A stretch of DNA of 64,000 nucleotides from Microbacterium wangchenii (lineage in GTDB: Bacteria > Actinomycetota > Actinomycetes > Actinomycetales > Microbacteriaceae): assembly GCF_004564355.1 (NCBI RefSeq), contig NZ_CP038266.1, positions 1,922,001 through 1,986,000 of the forward strand, in the 5' to 3' direction. A model generated the notes under the pieces. It was not told the origin of the DNA. It saw nothing but the letters and a program-made list of their open reading frames with translations, and did not search any database. The translations under genes were made by a program, and so were the position numbers. Shown here piece by piece: positions 1 through 9,024 of this stretch (its first letter is position 1; every line of letters begins with the position of its first letter).

Positions 1-940
1 CCCAGCTCTGGGCCCACCTGTCGTAGTACGAGAGGTGGGAGGCGAGCGAACGCACGAGCGCGCCCTGCTTTCCCTCCGGTCGGAGGTTCGCGTCAACCTC
101 CCACAGCGCCGGCTCGATCTCGGGGCCGGAGATCCCTCTCATCGTCTGCACCGCCAGGCGCGTGGCGATGTCGATCGCACGCGCCTCGGTCACGATGTCT
201 TCGTCGGCGGTCCCCCCGACGAAGATGACGTCGACATCGCTGACATAGTTCAGCTCCCGGGCGCCCGCCTTGCCCATGCCGACGATCGCGAGCCGGGTGG
301 CAGCCACCTGCTCGCGCGGGAACAGGGTGGAGGTACCACCCGATCCCGACACGCGCGCCCTCGCGACGGCGAGGGATGCCTCCAGCGCCGCGCCCGCGGC
401 ATCCGCCAGACGCGCCGACACCCGATCGACGACGTCGGCCGGATCGGGCTGGGCAAGGTCGAACGCGGCGATGCGCGCGAGCACGCGCCGGTACGCCACC
501 CGCAGCGCCACCCACGCGTCCTCGCCTCCGGATGCGGCGAACCCCTCGCGCTCCCCCACGGCTTCCGCCAGCTCGCGGCGCAGGGAGGCGTCATCGGGCA
601 GGAGGTATCCGGCACCGCGCAGCCGGGCGAGCTCATCCGGGTGGCGCAGAAAGAACCCCGCGAATCCGCTCGATGCCCCCACCAGGCGCCACAGCGCGGC
701 CCACCCCAGCACATCGGCGGCCAGGGCCGTCACGGCTTCGGGGTCCCGGCGCGCGATCCGCACCACCGCGCCGAGACCGTCGTCGGGGTCGGATCCCAGC
801 GAGGCCGCGTCGGCGAGGTTCTCCCGCGACAGGCCGGTCGCCGAGGCCAGTTCCGTCAGCAGCTCGTCGGCCTCGCCCAGGCGCGTGAAACCGCGGCGCG
901 CGAGCGCCGTGAGCGCGGTGGTGCGTTCGCGCGACGTCAT
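1..940 (-). CDS. glnE: Glutamine synthetase adenylyltransferase/adenylyl-removase, N-terminal part (truncated by window edge)
   Basis: About 313 N-terminal residues are present; the gene runs off the left edge. The translation shows the first nucleotidyltransferase domain of the GlnE family, with GMGKAG and ELNYVSDVDVIFV near residues 225-240, whose paired aspartates bind metal. In the family this N-terminal domain removes AMP from glutamine synthetase and the missing C-terminal domain adds it, according to nitrogen status. The ATG at 940 lies 13 bp after the stop of the glutamine synthetase gene on the same strand, so the modifier and its presumed target class are co-transcribed. Truncation is purely an edge effect. 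Confidence 0.93.
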   Translation of the reverse strand, partial: MTSRERTTALTALARRGFTRLGEADELLTELASATGLSRENLADAASLGSDPDDGLGAVVRIARRDPEAVTALAADVLGWAALWRLVGASSGFAGFFLRHPDELARLRGAGYLLPDDASLRRELAEAVGEREGFAASGGEDAWVALRVAYRRVLARIAAFDLAQPDPADVVDRVSARLADAAGAALEASLAVARARVSGSGGTSTLFPREQVAATRLAIVGMGKAGARELNYVSDVDVIFVGGTADEDIVTEARAIDIATRLAVQTMRGISGPEIEPALWEVDANLRPEGKQGALVRSLASHLSYYDRWAQSW

Positions 941-953
941 CGGCGGGATGGGG

Positions 954-2294
954 TCAGAGCATCTCGAGGTTGCTGTGCAACTCGAACGGCGTCACCTGGG
1001 AGCGGTACTGCTGCCATTCGCGACGCTTGTTCAGCAGCACGTAGTTGAACACCTGCTCGCCGAGCGTCTCGGCGACGAGCTCCGACTCCTCCATGTAGCT
1101 CAACGCGTGGTCGAGGCTCTGCGGCAGCGGGGCGTAGCCGAGCGCCCGGCGCTCCGCGTCGCTGAGCGACCACACGTTGTCCTCGGCCTCGGCGGGTAGC
1201 TCGTACTCCTCCTGAATACCCTTCAGGCCCGCCGACAGCATGAGCGCGTACGCGAGGTAGGGGTTCGCCGCCGAATCCAGCGCCCGGTACTCCACGCGTG
1301 AGGACTGACCCTTGTTCGGCTTGTACAGCGGCACCCGCACGAGCGCGGAACGGTTGTTGTGGCCCCAGCAGATGAAGCTGGGGGCCTCGTCGCCACCCCA
1401 CAGCCGCTTGTAGGAGTTGACGAACTGGTTCGTCACGGCCGAGATCTCGTTCGCGTGGCGGAGGAGCCCCGCGATGAACTGACGGCCGACGCGGGAGAGC
1501 TGGTACTGCGCGCCCTCCTCGTAGAACGCGTTCATGTCGCCCTCGAACAGCGACATGTGGGTGTGCATGCCGCTACCGGGCTGACCGCTGATCGGCTTCG
1601 GCATGAACGTCGCGTACACGCCCTGCTCGATCGCGACCTCCTTGATCACCGTGCGGAAGGTCATGATGTTGTCGGCCGTCGTGAGCGCGTCGGCGTAGCG
1701 CAGGTCGATCTCGTTCTGCCCCGGCCCGCCCTCGTGGTGGCTGTACTCCACCGAGATGCCGAGGTCTTCCAGCATCCGCACGGAGCGGCGACGGAAGTCG
1801 TGCGCCGTGCCACCGGGGACGTTGTCGAAGTACCCGGCGGAGTCCACCGGCACGGGGCGCCCATCCGGCCCGAGGGCCGAGGACTTCAGCAGGTAGAACT
1901 CGATCTCGGGGTGGGTGTAGAACGTGAACCCGGCGTCGGCGGCCTTGGCCAGTGTGCGCTTGAGCACGTGGCGGGGATCGGCGACGGCAGGAGCGCCGTC
2001 GGGCGTCGTGATGTCGCAGAACATCCGGGCCGTCGGGTCGATCTCGCCGCGCCACGGCAGGATCTGGAACGTCGTGGGATCGGGATGGGCGAGCAGATCC
2101 GACTCGTACGACCGGGTCAGGCCCTCGATGGCCGACCCGTCGAACCCGAGCCCCTCGCCGAAGGCCCCCTCCACTTCCGCCGGCGCGATCGCGACGGATT
2201 TGAGCGTGCCGATGACGTCCGTGAACCACAGGCGCACGAACTTCACGCCGCGCTCCTCGATCGTGCGCAGTACGAAGTCCCGCTGCTTGTCCAT
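954..2294 (-). CDS. glnA: Type I glutamine synthetase, GlnA2-like
   Basis: 446 residues. Makes glutamine from glutamate, ammonia and ATP in the cytoplasm. The N-terminus (FVRLWFTDVIGTLKS), the GFDGSAIEG loop, HPEIEFYLL, GGPGQNEIDLRY, MHTHMSL and SSRVEYRALDSAANPYL segments are the substrate and metal-binding signatures of the family. The N-terminus and length resemble actinobacterial GlnA2 rather than the longer GlnA1. A Tyr sits in the EEYELPAEAED segment corresponding to the adenylylation-site region. The ATG at 2294 is chosen because AAGGGGAAG lies just upstream; an upstream in-frame ATG lacks such a site. It is sandwiched between a small gene (20 bp upstream) and glnE. Confidence 0.93.
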   Translation of the reverse strand: MDKQRDFVLRTIEERGVKFVRLWFTDVIGTLKSVAIAPAEVEGAFGEGLGFDGSAIEGLTRSYESDLLAHPDPTTFQILPWRGEIDPTARMFCDITTPDGAPAVADPRHVLKRTLAKAADAGFTFYTHPEIEFYLLKSSALGPDGRPVPVDSAGYFDNVPGGTAHDFRRRSVRMLEDLGISVEYSHHEGGPGQNEIDLRYADALTTADNIMTFRTVIKEVAIEQGVYATFMPKPISGQPGSGMHTHMSLFEGDMNAFYEEGAQYQLSRVGRQFIAGLLRHANEISAVTNQFVNSYKRLWGGDEAPSFICWGHNNRSALVRVPLYKPNKGQSSRVEYRALDSAANPYLAYALMLSAGLKGIQEEYELPAEAEDNVWSLSDAERRALGYAPLPQSLDHALSYMEESELVAETLGEQVFNYVLLNKRREWQQYRSQVTPFELHSNLEML

Positions 2295-2314
2295 ACTTCC
2301 CCTTCGTTCCCGGT

Positions 2315-2524
2315 TCAGTCCCGGGAGCCTTTCGCGCCCCAGTTGTCCTCGCGCGCCTCGTCCTCGGCCCATGCGCGCGAACGCTCCTTCAGCAGTTCGG
2401 GTGCGCGGGCAGCCTCTTCAGCCGTGTCGAACGGTCCTGCCCGGTCGATCGCCGGGGACGCGTACCCGCGCTCGACTTCGCCGGTGGAGAGGTTGTACCA
2501 GTACTTCTCGTCTTCGGTGCTCAC
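2315..2524 (-). CDS. Small conserved SPOR-like hypothetical protein
   Basis: 69 residues starting at a GTG at 2524. The sequence begins STEDEKYWYNLSTGEVERG and carries an acidic, aromatic N-terminal half followed by a charged helix-like tail. This is the type of short protein often annotated in Microbacteriaceae as SPOR-domain-like, although I see no full SPOR repeat. It has no signal peptide or membrane segment. The gene ends 20 bp before glnA2 and is probably co-transcribed with glnA2 and glnE, with its promoter in the 93-bp gap shared with ppgK. Function unknown; the nitrogen-operon location is the only clue. Confidence 0.7.
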   Translation of the reverse strand: MSTEDEKYWYNLSTGEVERGYASPAIDRAGPFDTAEEAARAPELLKERSRAWAEDEAREDNWGAKGSRD

Positions 2525-2582
2525 CTTGACTCCCTGCGTTCGCGTGCGCCCCGGATCGGTCCGGGCACCTGGGTCGATCCTA

Positions 2583-2617
2583 CTGACCCGCGCCTGCTGC
2601 CTGGATAGGCTGGGCCC
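2583..2617 (+). promoter_or_regulatory. ppgK promoter giving a leaderless mRNA
   Basis: CTGACC at 2583-2588 and TAGGCT at 2606-2611 are separated by 17 bp. Only six bases (2612-2617) lie between the -10 hexamer and the ATG at 2618, so transcription should start at or beside the start codon. No Shine-Dalgarno sequence fits in this space. Inferred from spacing only. Confidence 0.55.
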
Positions 2618-3412
2618 ATGGCAACGAAGGCGACTCGTGCGGTCGGAGTGGACATCGGCGGAACGGGCATCAAGGCGGGCATCGTCGACCTCGAGGCCGG
2701 TGAGCTTCTCAGCGACCGGATGAAGGTCCCGACCCCGCGCGGGGCGGAGCCCGACGATGTCCTCACCGCCGTGCGCACGGTCCTCGACCGCCTCGAGGTC
2801 GCCGACGACCACGATGTCGCCCTGGGTGTGGCGTTCCCGGCCATCGTGAAGAACGGCCGCACGCTGTCGGCCGCCAACGTGTCGGAGAAGTGGATCGGGT
2901 TCGAGGCAGAGAAGTTCTTCGAAGACGGCCTGGGCCGCGACATCCACTTCGCCAACGACGCCGACGTCGCCGGCATCGCCGAGGTCCGCTACGGTGCCGC
3001 GAAAGGCGTCGACGGGCTCGTGCTGCTGACGACCCTGGGCACCGGCATCGGGTCGGCGATGATCTACGACGGCGTACTCATCCCCAACAGCGAGCTCGGC
3101 CACCTGCAGCGGGCCAACCACAAGCGCGACGCCGAGGGGTACGCCGCGTACTCCGCGATGGAACGAGAGAGCCTCTCGTGGGAGCAGTGGGCGCAGCGCC
3201 TGCAGTGGTACTACGACTACGTGGAGTTCCTCTTCAGCCCCGACCTGTTCATCGTCGGCGGCGGTGTGTCCAAGCATGCGTCGGAGTTCCTGCACCTGCT
3301 CGATCTGAAGACGCCCATCGTCCCCGCCGTGCACCGCAACAACGCCGGCATCATCGGCGCCGCCGCGCTCGGCCTTGCCGTGCCGGAGGCCGTCCCGGCG
3401 GTCACCGAATAA
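2618..3412 (+). CDS. ppgK: Polyphosphate glucokinase
   Basis: 264 residues, the usual length of the family. Phosphorylates glucose with inorganic polyphosphate (and ATP in many members), a typical actinobacterial entry to glycolysis. The ROK-type phosphate loop DIGGTGIKAG is at residues 12-21, followed by SEKWIGFEA, the NDADVAGIAE segment with the catalytic Asp region, TTLGTGIGSAM, and LFIVGGGVSK near the C-terminus. The ATG at 2618 has no ribosome-binding site but sits six bases after a good -10 hexamer, so a leaderless transcript is likely. It converges on the RNase P RNA gene, with only 8 bp between them. Confidence 0.94.
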   Translation: MATKATRAVGVDIGGTGIKAGIVDLEAGELLSDRMKVPTPRGAEPDDVLTAVRTVLDRLEVADDHDVALGVAFPAIVKNGRTLSAANVSEKWIGFEAEKFFEDGLGRDIHFANDADVAGIAEVRYGAAKGVDGLVLLTTLGTGIGSAMIYDGVLIPNSELGHLQRANHKRDAEGYAAYSAMERESLSWEQWAQRLQWYYDYVEFLFSPDLFIVGGGVSKHASEFLHLLDLKTPIVPAVHRNNAGIIGAAALGLAVPEAVPAVTE

Positions 3413-3420
3413 CGAGAGGG

Positions 3421-3798
3421 CGAATGGGCCGGCCTGTACGCCGGGTTCTGTCCGGGAGCCGAAGCTCCGTGGACGGTCATCTCTCTCGGCGACACGTTGC
3501 CGTGCCGCTCCAGCGGTCTACCCGGGGACTCGGCGGGCCGCGTCACCATCCCCTGTCTGACCTTGCTCCGGGCGAGGTTTGCCGTGCGGATCGTGTCACC
3601 ACGATCCCGGTGGTCTCTTACACCACCCTTTCACCCTTACCGCGTCCCTCGCGGGATGCGGCGGTCTGCTCTCTGTGGCACTGTCTCGCGGATCGCTCCG
3701 GGTGGGTGTTACCCACCGCCCTGCCCTGTGGAGCCCGGACGTTCCTCGGCGCGATGCGGCGAACCGCACGCGACGCGACCGTCCAGCCGACCCATTCG
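3421..3798 (-). ncRNA. rnpB: RNase P RNA (type A, actinobacterial)
   Basis: Read on the minus strand the transcript contains the universal RNase P RNA blocks: GAGGAACGTCCGGGCTCCAC near the 5' side, GGTGAAAGGGTGGTGTAAGA, ACCGCC and the 3' segment CGGACAGAACCCGGCGTACAG. The ends pair to form helix P1: CGAATGGGTCGGC at 3798 downward pairs with GGCCGGCCCATTCG at the 3' end, with one G-U pair, which sets the boundaries. It is the catalytic subunit that matures tRNA 5' ends. It lies tail-to-tail with ppgK. Confidence 0.95.
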
Positions 3799-3834
3799 CA
3801 CCCCGAGTTTAGCCGTCGGCGCTCTGACCCGCCG

Positions 3835-5562
3835 TCACTTCGCGCTCGCGGACTCCACGACCGACAGGTCCAGCGGGAAGTCGACCGGGAAGTCGCCGAA
3901 CAGCAGACGCCCCGCGGATGCGGCGGATTCCCGCACGCACGTGGCCACGGCGTCGGCATATGACAGCGGAGCGTGCACGATGATCTCGTCGTGGAGGTAG
4001 AACGCCAGGTGCGGGCGGCGCGCGAAGGCCGGGCCCGAGCGTGGCGCGGCCTCGTGCTCCGCGACATCGGGCAGAGCCGCCAGTCGGAGCCGCAGATCGG
4101 CCAGCCACGCGAGGGCCCACTCCGCCGCGGTTCCCTGCACGATGAAGTTGCGGGTGAAGCGCCCGCGGTCGCGGGCGCTCCGGCGGGCCCGCGTACGGTC
4201 GGTGTCTTCGGCATCGGCGCCGCTCGCCTCCGACTGCGACGCCGCCCACGCAGCATCCGGTGGCGGTGAGGTGCGCCCCAGCCACGTGGACACCGTGCCG
4301 CCGTCCTCGCCCGTGCGCGCCGCTTCGTCCACGAGCCGCATCGCGCGGGGAAAGGCACGACGCAGGCGCGGGACGAGCCGGCCGCTGTCGCCGGTGGTCG
4401 CGCCGTACATCGCACCGAGCAGCGCCACCTTCGCCTCAGCGCGAGTCGGCAGTGCGCCTTGCGCGACGATCCCCGCGTACAGGTCGCGCCCGCGCGCCGC
4501 CTCGGCCAGAGCCGAGTCGCGGGCCATCGCGGCCAGGATCCGCGGCTCCAGCTGCGCCACGTCGGCGATCACCAGGCACCATCCGGGATCGGCGCGCACG
4601 GCGGCGCGCAGCTGACGCGGGATCTGCAGGGCACCTCCGCCCGATGACGCCCATCGCCCGGTCACGACACCGGCCGGCACGTAGACGGGCCGGAACCGTC
4701 CGTCGCGCACCCATTCCGCCAGCCACGCCCACCCGTTCGCCGTGTACAGGCGCATGAGCCGCTTGTACTCGATGAGGGGCACGATCACCGGATGCTCGTG
4801 CCGCTCCAGTTCCCAGCGGCTGGTGGAATCGACGAGCACACCGGCACGGTGGAGGGCCCGCAGCAGCTTCGGGTGGGAATCCAGCCCGACGGTCGGGTCG
4901 CCCAGCGCCGCTCGCACCTCGCCGGCGCACTGCTGGATGCGGGCCGGCAGCCCGCCGCCCTCTCGCTCCCCCAGCGTCTCGCGCAGGATCGCGTCATGGG
5001 CCGACGCATCCCACGGCAGACCCGCCGCCCGCAGTTCGCACGCCAGCAGGGCGCCCGCCGACTCCGCCGCCGCGAGCAGCCGCAGCGCGCCCGGCGCGCC
5101 GGAGCGCGCCATCGCCGCCCGCTGCCGCGCCAGCTCGGCCATGGCCGACGCGATGTCATCGGGAGGGCCCGCGGCATGTTCACCGAGGTCGAACAGCGCC
5201 GCCTCTCCCCCAGGCGGGGTGGGCGTCGCGTCCCATTCGCGTGCGCGGCGCAGCCCGGCATCCTCGGTCACCGCCGCGGCATCACGGACGATCGCGTGCA
5301 CGAGGCGCAGGTCATGCGCCTTCGACACCCGGATACCGGCGGCCAGCAGCCTGTCGTACCACCCCGGCGTGTCGTGCCACACCCACCGCGGCGCATCCGC
5401 CGACTCCCGCTCGGCCACCCACCGCGGCAACGCGGCCGCAGTCAGCTCGATGCGCGCGCGCTCCCGCCCGTCGGCATCGAGGTCGACGGCGACGACGCGG
5501 CCGTCGGCTCGACCGAGAACGGTCCAGACGCGGTCAGCGCTGTCCACGCGGGTCGAGGTCAC
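3835..5562 (-). CDS. Small family-A DNA polymerase (bifunctional 3'-5' exonuclease/polymerase type)
   Basis: 575 residues. The C-terminal half carries PolA motifs: motif A as DVAQLEPRILA near residue 332 (E. coli: DYSQIELR), motif B as RAEAKVALLGAMYG near 373-386 (Arg, Lys and Tyr-Gly kept, usual NFG altered), and motif C LHDE near 524. The N-terminal part is an exonuclease-like region with no 5' nuclease domain. Actinobacteria commonly have such a protein besides PolA. The start ATG at 5562 lies within the 3' end of the RNase H-like gene (29-bp overlap), so the two are translationally coupled. Repair or Okazaki processing is a plausible role, not shown. Confidence 0.82.
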   Translation of the reverse strand: MTSTRVDSADRVWTVLGRADGRVVAVDLDADGRERARIELTAAALPRWVAERESADAPRWVWHDTPGWYDRLLAAGIRVSKAHDLRLVHAIVRDAAAVTEDAGLRRAREWDATPTPPGGEAALFDLGEHAAGPPDDIASAMAELARQRAAMARSGAPGALRLLAAAESAGALLACELRAAGLPWDASAHDAILRETLGEREGGGLPARIQQCAGEVRAALGDPTVGLDSHPKLLRALHRAGVLVDSTSRWELERHEHPVIVPLIEYKRLMRLYTANGWAWLAEWVRDGRFRPVYVPAGVVTGRWASSGGGALQIPRQLRAAVRADPGWCLVIADVAQLEPRILAAMARDSALAEAARGRDLYAGIVAQGALPTRAEAKVALLGAMYGATTGDSGRLVPRLRRAFPRAMRLVDEAARTGEDGGTVSTWLGRTSPPPDAAWAASQSEASGADAEDTDRTRARRSARDRGRFTRNFIVQGTAAEWALAWLADLRLRLAALPDVAEHEAAPRSGPAFARRPHLAFYLHDEIIVHAPLSYADAVATCVRESAASAGRLLFGDFPVDFPLDLSVVESASAK

Positions 5563-5974
5563 GGCGGAAGCTCTCGCGGCGGTCCATCGCCTCGTTCGCG
5601 GCCTTGTCGGCGCGCGCGTTCGACAGCCGCGGCACCCATTCGTAGGTCACCGGGCGGCCTGCGATGAGCGTGTTCGCCTCCTGCACGAGCGCCCGCATGT
5701 CGGGATGCTTCACCTTCCAGCGTCCGGTCATCTGCTCCACGACGAGCTTCGAGTCCATCCGGACGTGCACCGAGGCCTCGGGATCGCGGTCGAACGCCGC
5801 GGAGAGGCCGGCGAGAAGTCCGTTGTACTCGGCCACGTTGTTGCTGGCGACCCCGACGTACACGCCGAGTTCGGTGACGACGTGGCCATCGGGATCCATC
5901 ACGACCGCGCCGCCCGCGGCGATGCCGGGGTTACCGCGGGACCCTCCGTCCGCCTCGACGACGAGCGTGGTCAC
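5534..5974 (-). CDS. RNase H-like (RNase HI family) protein
   Basis: 146 residues from a GTG at 5974. The RNase H fold residues are visible: VEADGGSRGNPG at the N-terminus (first Asp), the Glu in NNVAEYNGLLAGL, the Asp of MDSKLVVEQM, and a late NARADKAANEA segment giving the last acidic residue. The likely activity is cleavage of RNA in RNA-DNA hybrids. The GTGA overlap with the stop of the zinc-ribbon gene and the 29-bp overlap with the polymerase gene show one tight operon. Together with a small family-A polymerase this suggests primer removal or R-loop repair; the substrate is an inference. Confidence 0.85.
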   Translation of the reverse strand: MTTLVVEADGGSRGNPGIAAGGAVVMDPDGHVVTELGVYVGVASNNVAEYNGLLAGLSAAFDRDPEASVHVRMDSKLVVEQMTGRWKVKHPDMRALVQEANTLIAGRPVTYEWVPRLSNARADKAANEAMDRRESFRRDLDPRGQR

Positions 5975-6702
5975 AGACCGGATTCCTCCGTGCGGACGAG
6001 GATCGCTCCGCACTCCGGGCACGTGATGACGGCGTCGTCGGCAGCCTGCCGCACCGCACTCATATCCGTGCCGGAGAGCACCATCATGCAGGCCTCGCAC
6101 GTGCCCCGGCGCAGCAGCCCGGCGCCGGGCCCCCGCGCGGAGATCCGGTCGTACATCGCGACGAGGTCGTCGGCCATGGCTGCGGCGATCGCTGCACGAT
6201 CGCGCTCGGCGGCCTCCAGATCGCGCGTCGCGTCGGCGACGGCGGTCTTGGCCTCGGCGCTGAGTCGTGCGCCCTCGTCGTTGGTCGCGGCGATGAGGGT
6301 CTCCTGCGCGGTGACCTCGCTCTCGGCCGTTTCGAGCCGCTCCATGACGGAGAGTTCGCCGTCTTCGAGGTCGGACTTCCGCCGCGCCAGCGAGGCCAGT
6401 TCGTTCTCGAGGCTCTGCGCCTCCTTGGCGTTGGCGCTCGTGGCCAGCCGCTGGGCGTCGCGCTCTGCACGCGCGTCCACGACGGCCACATCCGCCTCGA
6501 TGCGCGCCAGTTCGGCACGCAGGTCGTCACGAAGGCCGATCAGACGGGTCAGCTCGTGGGTCTGCGTCGTGCGCTGCGCGAGCAGCTCCTGCACGCGTGC
6601 CGCCTGCGGTGGATTGGCCTTGGCGGCGCGCAGGCGTTTGATGCGCCCGTCGAGTTCGGCGAGATCGAGCAGTTTGCGCTGGTCGGCGGGGTCGGCGTTC
6701 AC
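5971..6702 (-). CDS. Coiled-coil protein with C4 zinc ribbon
   Basis: 243 residues. The first ~190 residues are a long charged helix with heptad character (LDLAELDGRIKRLRA onward). The C-terminal domain has CEAC near residue 200 and CPEC near residue 226, a four-cysteine zinc ribbon. This architecture matches the widespread C4-type zinc-ribbon family (DR0291/HP0958-like), proposed to bind nucleic acid or act in RNA metabolism. It is the first gene of the operon leading into the RNase H-like and polymerase genes, overlapping the next gene by 4 bp. Exact role unknown. Confidence 0.82.
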   Translation of the reverse strand: MNADPADQRKLLDLAELDGRIKRLRAAKANPPQAARVQELLAQRTTQTHELTRLIGLRDDLRAELARIEADVAVVDARAERDAQRLATSANAKEAQSLENELASLARRKSDLEDGELSVMERLETAESEVTAQETLIAATNDEGARLSAEAKTAVADATRDLEAAERDRAAIAAAMADDLVAMYDRISARGPGAGLLRRGTCEACMMVLSGTDMSAVRQAADDAVITCPECGAILVRTEESGL

Positions 6703-6890
6703 GTTCCCAACCTACCGCCGGGGGGCGACGGCGACCCCGCCCATCGGTGCGGGAGCGATGATCGTCACGCGGGCGGCGCGCAAGGGGTGCAGGAGAGGGC
6801 GGATGCCGTGGCTACACTTCGGGCGGAGCACCCCGGTGGCACGGCTACCGTGCGACCGATGCGCAGAGCCCCGTGAGCGAGAGGAACTTC

Positions 6891-8402
6891 GTGGAAGACG
6901 GACAGACCGCCACAGAGCAGGGCAGCACGGCGCGCGTGCACCCCGAGCACGGCCGTCAGGTCGGTGATCCGTTCGGCCTGGACCTGCAGCGCATCCAGTT
7001 CTCCCCGTACTTCTCCCGGCTCTCCGCCGTGACGCAGGTCGTGTCTCCGTCCATCTCCGGCGCTCCGGTGCACAATCGGCTCACCCACACCCTCAAGGTC
7101 AGCGCCATCGCGCGCGCCGTCGCCCGCCACCTGAACGAACGCTCCGGCCGGTCCGGTGGCCCTGAGGTGTGCAACGAGACCGTCGTGGAGTGCGCCGCGC
7201 ACGCGCACGATCTCGGGCACCCTCCCTTCGGTCACCTCGGGGAATCGGTGCTGAACCGCGTGGCCCGCGAAGAGCTCGGCCTCACCGACGGGTTCGAGGG
7301 CAATGCGCAGACCTATCGCATCCTCACCGCACTCGATGTCACCGAGCACGTCCCCACGGGCCTGAACCTCACGGCAGCGGTGCGGGTGGCCACCGCGAAA
7401 TACCCGTGGACGCCCGCGGTGAACAGCGAGCAGCTGGGCGAGCGCGGGGTCCCGCGAGGCATGCGGCGGACCGCTGAGCGCGGCCTGCATGTCTTCAAGT
7501 ACTCGGCGTACGAGATCGACGGCGCGGATCTGGAGCAAGCGCGCAATCACCTCGGGATCGCCCCCTTCCGGCAGTCGGTGGAGGGCGCGGTGATGGACAT
7601 CGCCGACGACATCGCGTACTCGGTCCACGACGTCGACGACTTCTACCGGGCAGGGATCCTCAACCACGCCCCCATCGCGGCGGAATTCGACGGCTGGCTG
7701 GAGTCCGCCGCCCAGTGGCGCCGGCGCGGCGACGACGACGTGCGGGCGGAGACGGAGCGCGGCGCGGCGATCGAGCGGCTGCGCCGCAAGATGCGCCGCG
7801 ACGACCCGTGGGTCGCCGACGACGACGCCTTCCACAATGCCGTGTCGACCGTGCATGAAGAGCTCGTGGACGACCTGCTCGGCCGGCCGTTCGACGGCTC
7901 GCTGAGCGCCGAGCGGCAGCTGGCCACGTTCACGGACCGGTGGATCCGGGCGCTCCAGGCCTCCGCGGCGCCGACCTCGGCGGACGACCCGCGCTCGGGG
8001 CCGGTCCGGCTGTCGACGACGGCGTGGCACCACGTCGAAGTGCTGAAGTTCGTGCACAAGCACTTCGTCCTCAGCCGCCCCGACCTCGCGATCCACCAGC
8101 GGGGGCTCAGCCGCGTGCTGACTCGCTCCGTGGACGCCCTGACGGCCTGGCTCGAAGACGAGCACGACCGCAGGCGAGTCCCCCGGCGGCTGCGTGAACT
8201 GATCGAGCTGGCGCGGGAGGGCTACGAGCGCCGCGGCCGGGATGAGCAGTCCGCGCGCACCGCGGCGGAACGCAATCGGATGGCCCGGGCCCGGGGCATC
8301 CTCGACTATGTCGCCTCCCTGACGGATGCGCAGGCGATCACGTTCTCCGAGACCATCTCCGGGCGTGGAGAGCGGCTCTGGTCACTGGGCCAGAGCCTCT
8401 GA
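6891..8402 (+). CDS. dGTPase-family (HD) deoxynucleoside triphosphate triphosphohydrolase, paralogue 1
   Basis: 503 residues if started at the GTG at 6891, which has GAGAGGA just upstream; a GTG at 6873 is possible but lacks one. The HD-domain signatures are present: RLTHTLKV, AHAHDLGHPPFGH near residue 103, and MDIADDIAYSVHDVDDFY. Such enzymes hydrolyse dNTPs to nucleoside and triphosphate. A second, clearly different member with the standard actinobacterial dgt context is at 58.4-59.7 kb. The long C-terminal region after the HD core may set substrate or effector specificity. Upstream TACACT at 6813-6818 may be the -10 element. Confidence 0.85.
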   Translation: MEDGQTATEQGSTARVHPEHGRQVGDPFGLDLQRIQFSPYFSRLSAVTQVVSPSISGAPVHNRLTHTLKVSAIARAVARHLNERSGRSGGPEVCNETVVECAAHAHDLGHPPFGHLGESVLNRVAREELGLTDGFEGNAQTYRILTALDVTEHVPTGLNLTAAVRVATAKYPWTPAVNSEQLGERGVPRGMRRTAERGLHVFKYSAYEIDGADLEQARNHLGIAPFRQSVEGAVMDIADDIAYSVHDVDDFYRAGILNHAPIAAEFDGWLESAAQWRRRGDDDVRAETERGAAIERLRRKMRRDDPWVADDDAFHNAVSTVHEELVDDLLGRPFDGSLSAERQLATFTDRWIRALQASAAPTSADDPRSGPVRLSTTAWHHVEVLKFVHKHFVLSRPDLAIHQRGLSRVLTRSVDALTAWLEDEHDRRRVPRRLRELIELAREGYERRGRDEQSARTAAERNRMARARGILDYVASLTDAQAITFSETISGRGERLWSLGQSL

Positions 8403-8406
8403 TCGC

Positions 8407-9009
8407 CTACGACCGGTACCCGGCGTGATCGGGGTTGGGCTTCAGCGCCCACCCGTCACCGTCGGCCACCACGAGGTTCTTCATCCCGCCTGCGTCGGCG
8501 ATGAGCGCGTAGTCCTGTCCGGCATCTGCGGCATAGCTGAACAGGGTGACGAACGGTTCGTCCCCGACGTTCACGCTGCGATGGATCCAGTGCCCCGGCA
8601 CATTCACCGCCTTGCCCGGCGTGAGCTCGATCGCCGACTCCTGCCCGTCGACGGTCTCCAGCAGCATCACGCCCCGTCCGCTCAGGCAGTAGTACAGCTC
8701 CGCCCGATCGGCGACGGCGTGCAGGTGACCGCGAGTGACGGCGAACTCCTCCCCGTACCGGCCGGGGAGAAGCGTGCTCGTCCCGACGATCAGTGCGCCG
8801 GGCCCCTCCTGGTAGCGCTGATCGTCGACCCAGTAGACGAGCGCATCCGCTCCGCGCGCCGCGGCGGCGTCCCGCCACGCCTGCTCATCGCGGTACACGC
8901 CGCTCATGTCACCGAGGAACTTCTCGTAGCGCCGTGAACGACCCTCGATCCCTCCTTCCGGCGAGATCTCGAGCAGGGTGGGGATGTCCACTGCGGTTGG
9001 CGTGCTCAC
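8407..9009 (-). CDS. Cupin-type sugar(-phosphate) isomerase, glucose-6-phosphate-isomerase-like
   Basis: 200 residues. The metal-binding pattern of the archaeal-type cupin phosphoglucose isomerase is visible: RGHLHAVADRAELYYCLSGRG around residues 90-110 (two His and a Glu) and PGHWIHRSVNVGDEP near 140 (last His). The family interconverts aldose and ketose 6-phosphates; the actual sugar here is unknown. The GTG at 9009 is preferred because TAGGAGAG precedes it; upstream in-frame codons run into the operator. It is transcribed divergently from the FGGY kinase operon, with a doubled TGT-N4-ACA operator between them. Confidence 0.78.
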   Translation of the reverse strand: MSTPTAVDIPTLLEISPEGGIEGRSRRYEKFLGDMSGVYRDEQAWRDAAAARGADALVYWVDDQRYQEGPGALIVGTSTLLPGRYGEEFAVTRGHLHAVADRAELYYCLSGRGVMLLETVDGQESAIELTPGKAVNVPGHWIHRSVNVGDEPFVTLFSYAADAGQDYALIADAGGMKNLVVADGDGWALKPNPDHAGYRS

Positions 9010-9024
9010 GACGGCTCTCCTACG

